64,000 nucleotides of DNA from Bombus terrestris. Lineage: Eukaryota > Arthropoda > Insecta > Hymenoptera > Apidae. Below are positions 61,593 to 64,000 of this stretch, piece after piece. The notes under the pieces were generated by a model. That model did no database searches and was not told where the DNA came from. It saw nothing but the letters and a program-made list of their open reading frames with translations. The stretch is taken from positions 1,488,001 to 1,552,000 of the forward strand of contig NW_025963555.1 in assembly GCF_910591885.1 (NCBI RefSeq). Direction: 5' to 3'. A program made the position numbers and the translations under genes. Position 1 is the first letter of the stretch, and every line of letters starts with the position of its first letter.

Positions 61593-63703
61593 GCTCGCTC
61601 GAAAACTATATCCTAACCTAAAACCAATCCATCTTGCGTTCATTATTCGATATGGTGGCGACATATTTCAAATTTGCGAACGTGTCGGATCGGATGTGAG
61701 GTTGGACAGGATTTTTACGAGCGAGTGGAGCGAGCGAGCAACGATCACAATTTCCAAGCTATACATATACCTTATATTGCCTTGCATATATTTCGTGTTA
61801 TTACCTAATTTTGTCAGCCATTTCGGACATCACATTGCACTGTAGTATGTGGAAATAGTACTATTTATGAGAAACTACTCATAAACTGTTAACATTTGTC
61901 AGTAGGCAATAGGATAAAGACTTCCGGCTCCACGGGCTGGTGGGTATAATTGAATGTCCCCATGTGCCAAACCGTTGGATTGTGACACATCTCTCCGCGT
62001 CCCTCGCTCGCCGTGCTCGCTCGAAAGCTATAGCCTAACCTAAAACCAGTCCCTCTTGCGTTGGTCATTCGAAGTGGAGGCGACTTATTTCAATTTTGGG
62101 AACGTGTCGGATCGGATGTGAGTTTGGACTAAATTTTTACGAGCGAGCGGAGCGAGCGTGCAACGATCACAATTTCCAAGCTATACATATACCTTATATT
62201 GCCTTGCATATATTTCGTGTTATTACCTAATTTTGTCAGCCATTTCGGACATCACATTGCACTGTACTATGAGGAAATGGTACTATTTACGTGAAACTAT
62301 TGGTAAACTGTAAACTTTTGTCAGTAGGCAATAGGATTAAGATTTCGGGCTCCTCGGGCTGTTGTCAATATTTCAATGTCCGTATGTGCCAAACCGTTGG
62401 TTTGTGACACACCTTTACGCGTCTCTCGCTCGCTGCGCTCGCTCGAAAACTACAGCCTAACCTAAAACCAATCCCTCTTGCGTTGGTCATGCAACATGGA
62501 GGCGACTCATTTCAAATTTGGGAACGTGTCGGATCGGATGTGAGGTTGGACTAAATTTTTACGAGCGAGCGGAGCGAGCGAGCAACGATCACAATTTCCA
62601 AGCTATACATATACCTTATATTGCCTTGCATATATTTCGTGTTATTACCTAATTTTGTCAGCCATTTCGGACATCACATTGCACTGTAGTATGTGGAAAT
62701 AGTACTATTTATGAGAAACTACTCATAAACTGTTAACATTTGTCAGTAGGCAATAGGATTAAGATTTCGGGCTCCTCGGGCTGTTGCCAATATTTCAATG
62801 TCCGTATGTGCCAAACCGTTGGTTTGTGACACACCTTTACGCGTCACTCGCTCGCTGCGCTCTCTCGAAAACTATAGCCTAACCTAAAACCTATCACTCT
62901 TGCGTTGGTCATTCGACATGGAGGCGACTTATTTCAAATTTGGGAACGTGTCTGATCGGATGTGAGGTTGGACAGGATTTTTACGAGCGAGCGGAGCGAG
63001 CGAGCAACGATCACAATTTCCAAGCTATACATATACCTTATATTCCCTTGCATATATGTCGTGCTATTACCTAATTTTGTCAGCCATTTCGGACATGAGA
63101 TTGCACTGTAGTATGTGGAAATAGTACTATATATGAGAAACTACTCATAAACTGTTAACATTTGTCAGTAGGCAATAGGATAAAGACTTCCGGCTCCTCG
63201 GGCTGGTGCTAATATTTCAATGTCCGTGTGTGCCAAACCGTTGGTTTTGTGACACACCTTTACGCGTCACTCGCTCGCTGCGCTCGCTCGAAAGCAATAG
63301 AATAACCTAAAACAAATCCATTTTGCGTTCATTATTCGATATGGTGGCGACATATTTCGAATTTGCGAACGTGTCGGATCGGTTGTGAGGTTGGACAGGA
63401 TTTTTACGAGCGAGCGGAGCGAGCGAGCATCGATTACAATTTCCAAGCTATACATATACCTTATATTGCCTTGCATATATTTCGTGTTATTACCTAATTT
63501 TGTCAGCCATTTCGGACATCACATTGCACTGTACTATGAGGAAATGGTACTATTTACTTGAAACTACTGGTAAACTGTAAACTTTTGTCAGTAGGCAATA
63601 GGATTAAGATTTCGGGCTCCTCGGGCTGTTGCCAATATTTCAATGTCCGTATGTGCCAAACCGTTGGTTTGTGACACACCTTTACGCGTCTCTCGCTCGC
63701 TGC

Positions 63704-64000
63704 GCTCGCTCGAAAGCTATAGCCTAACCTAAAAACAATCCATCTTGCGTTCATTGTTCGATATGGTGGCGACATATTTCGAATTTCCGAACGTGTCGGA
63801 TCGGATGTGAGGTTGGACAGGATTTTTACGAGCGAGCGGAGCGAGCGAGCAACGATCACAATTTCCAAGATATACATATACCTTATATTGCCTTGCATAT
63901 ATTTCGTGTTATTACCTAATTTTGTCAGACATTTCGGTCATCACATTGCACTGTAGTATGTGGAAATAGTACTATTTAAGAGAAACTACTCATAAACTTT
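63704..64000. repeat. Partial chimeric monomer m152 at the window end
   Basis: The left half repeats m138 (AAAAACAATCC, AATTTCCGAACG, CCAAGATATACAT). Between about 63,865 and 63,930 it changes to the m146 version: GTGTTATTACCTAA, GTCAGACATTTCGGTCATC, TTTAAGAGAAACTAC and CATAAACTTT. The window ends 297 bases into the monomer. Confidence 0.8.

Larger units (their letters stand above)
1..64000. repeat. Satellite array, 422-bp monomer, about 152 tandem copies
   Basis: The same block of about 422 bp recurs head-to-tail over the whole window. Anchors such as GCTCGCTCGAAAACTA, CAATTTCCAAGCTATACAT and GTCAGCCATTTCGGACATCA return every 422 bases. Summing units gives 151 full monomers and a partial one at the right end; the first base happens to fall on the chosen monomer start. 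All monomers share one orientation. Length differs from 422 in only eleven monomers: eight of 423 bp and three of 413 bp. No unique sequence, transposon or gene interrupts the array. From general knowledge, long arrays with higher-order structure are typical of centromeric or pericentromeric heterochromatin in eukaryotes; that location is inferred, not seen. Neither array end lies in the window. Confidence 0.98.
58226..64000. repeat. Second 14-monomer HOR family, copy 2 (runs off the window)
   Basis: m139-m152. m139 matches m125 at 5,900. After m140 the offset drops to 5,478 (m141-m145 against m128-m132), one monomer fewer. After m146 it returns to 5,900 (m147-m151 against m133-m137). So one monomer was lost and another gained, leaving the total unchanged. 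The copy would end near 64,125 but departs from copy 1 inside m152. Confidence 0.85.

Noticed and set aside
1..64000. CRISPR array
   Set aside because: Repeats are regular, but the unit is 422 bp with no short repeat alternating with unique spacers, and all of the unit is repeated.
1..64000. Tandem rRNA gene units or their spacer
   Set aside because: A 422-bp unit is too short, and I see no conserved rRNA stretches in the monomer on either strand.
1..64000. Transposable element or virus-derived repeat
   Set aside because: No terminal repeats with target duplications, no reverse transcriptase, transposase or capsid-like reading frame, and no interruption of the monomer phase.

Overview
The window is one uninterrupted array of tandem satellite DNA. 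A monomer of about 422 bp repeats head-to-tail roughly 151.7 times from the first base to the last, always in the same orientation. I see no protein-coding gene, RNA gene, transposon or unique flanking sequence. The array is organised into higher-order repeats (HORs): blocks of several distinguishable monomers that were amplified together. This is the architecture of eukaryotic centromeric or pericentromeric heterochromatin. The species cannot be read from the sequence. An arthropod is a weak guess, because most monomers carry CCTAACCTAA, two units of the insect-type telomere repeat.

Monomer frame used here: each monomer starts at GCTCGCTCGAAA. m1 starts at base 1, and monomers are numbered m1 to m152. 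Recurrent types are named P (GGGCTGGTGGGTATAATTG in the right half), Q (TCGAAGTGGAGG and TTTCAATTTTGGG), R (GCGACTCATTTC), S (GCGACTTATTTC left half joined to a GTCCGTTTGTGCC right half) and W (CACTCTACTATGAGGG plus GTCCGTTTGTGCC). Exact phase is kept across 64 kb except for eight 1-bp insertions (a TTTT run) and three 9-bp deletions.

Layout: 1-7,430 holds two copies of a 9-monomer HOR (3,798 bp), the second enlarged by one monomer. 7,431-13,929 is an irregular mosaic. 13,930-20,681 is four copies of a 4-monomer HOR (1,688 bp, P-Q-R-S). 20,682-26,167 is a 13-monomer transition block containing two more P-Q-R-S units. 26,168-37,985 is two tandem copies of a 14-monomer HOR (5,909 bp). 37,986-41,784 is a second irregular block sharing segments with 10.5-13.9 kb. 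41,785-47,692 is P-Q-R-S units again, partly in a 6-monomer period (2,532 bp). 47,693-55,270 is two copies of a different 9-monomer HOR (3,789 bp). 52,326-64,000 is nearly two copies of another 14-monomer HOR (5,900 bp), which overlaps the second 9-mer and runs off the window.

There are no genes to work together. The functional interest is in repeat evolution and in short recurrent motifs: a 14-bp palindrome overlapping an 8-bp-arm hairpin, a 20-bp inverted GAGC-rich pair, a CENP-B-box-like 17-mer, and a nearly invariant core around GTCAGCCATTTCGGACATCA. All short ORFs of 62-121 codons are by-products of the repeat: 422 is not a multiple of 3, they recur only where monomers were copied, and related monomers break them.
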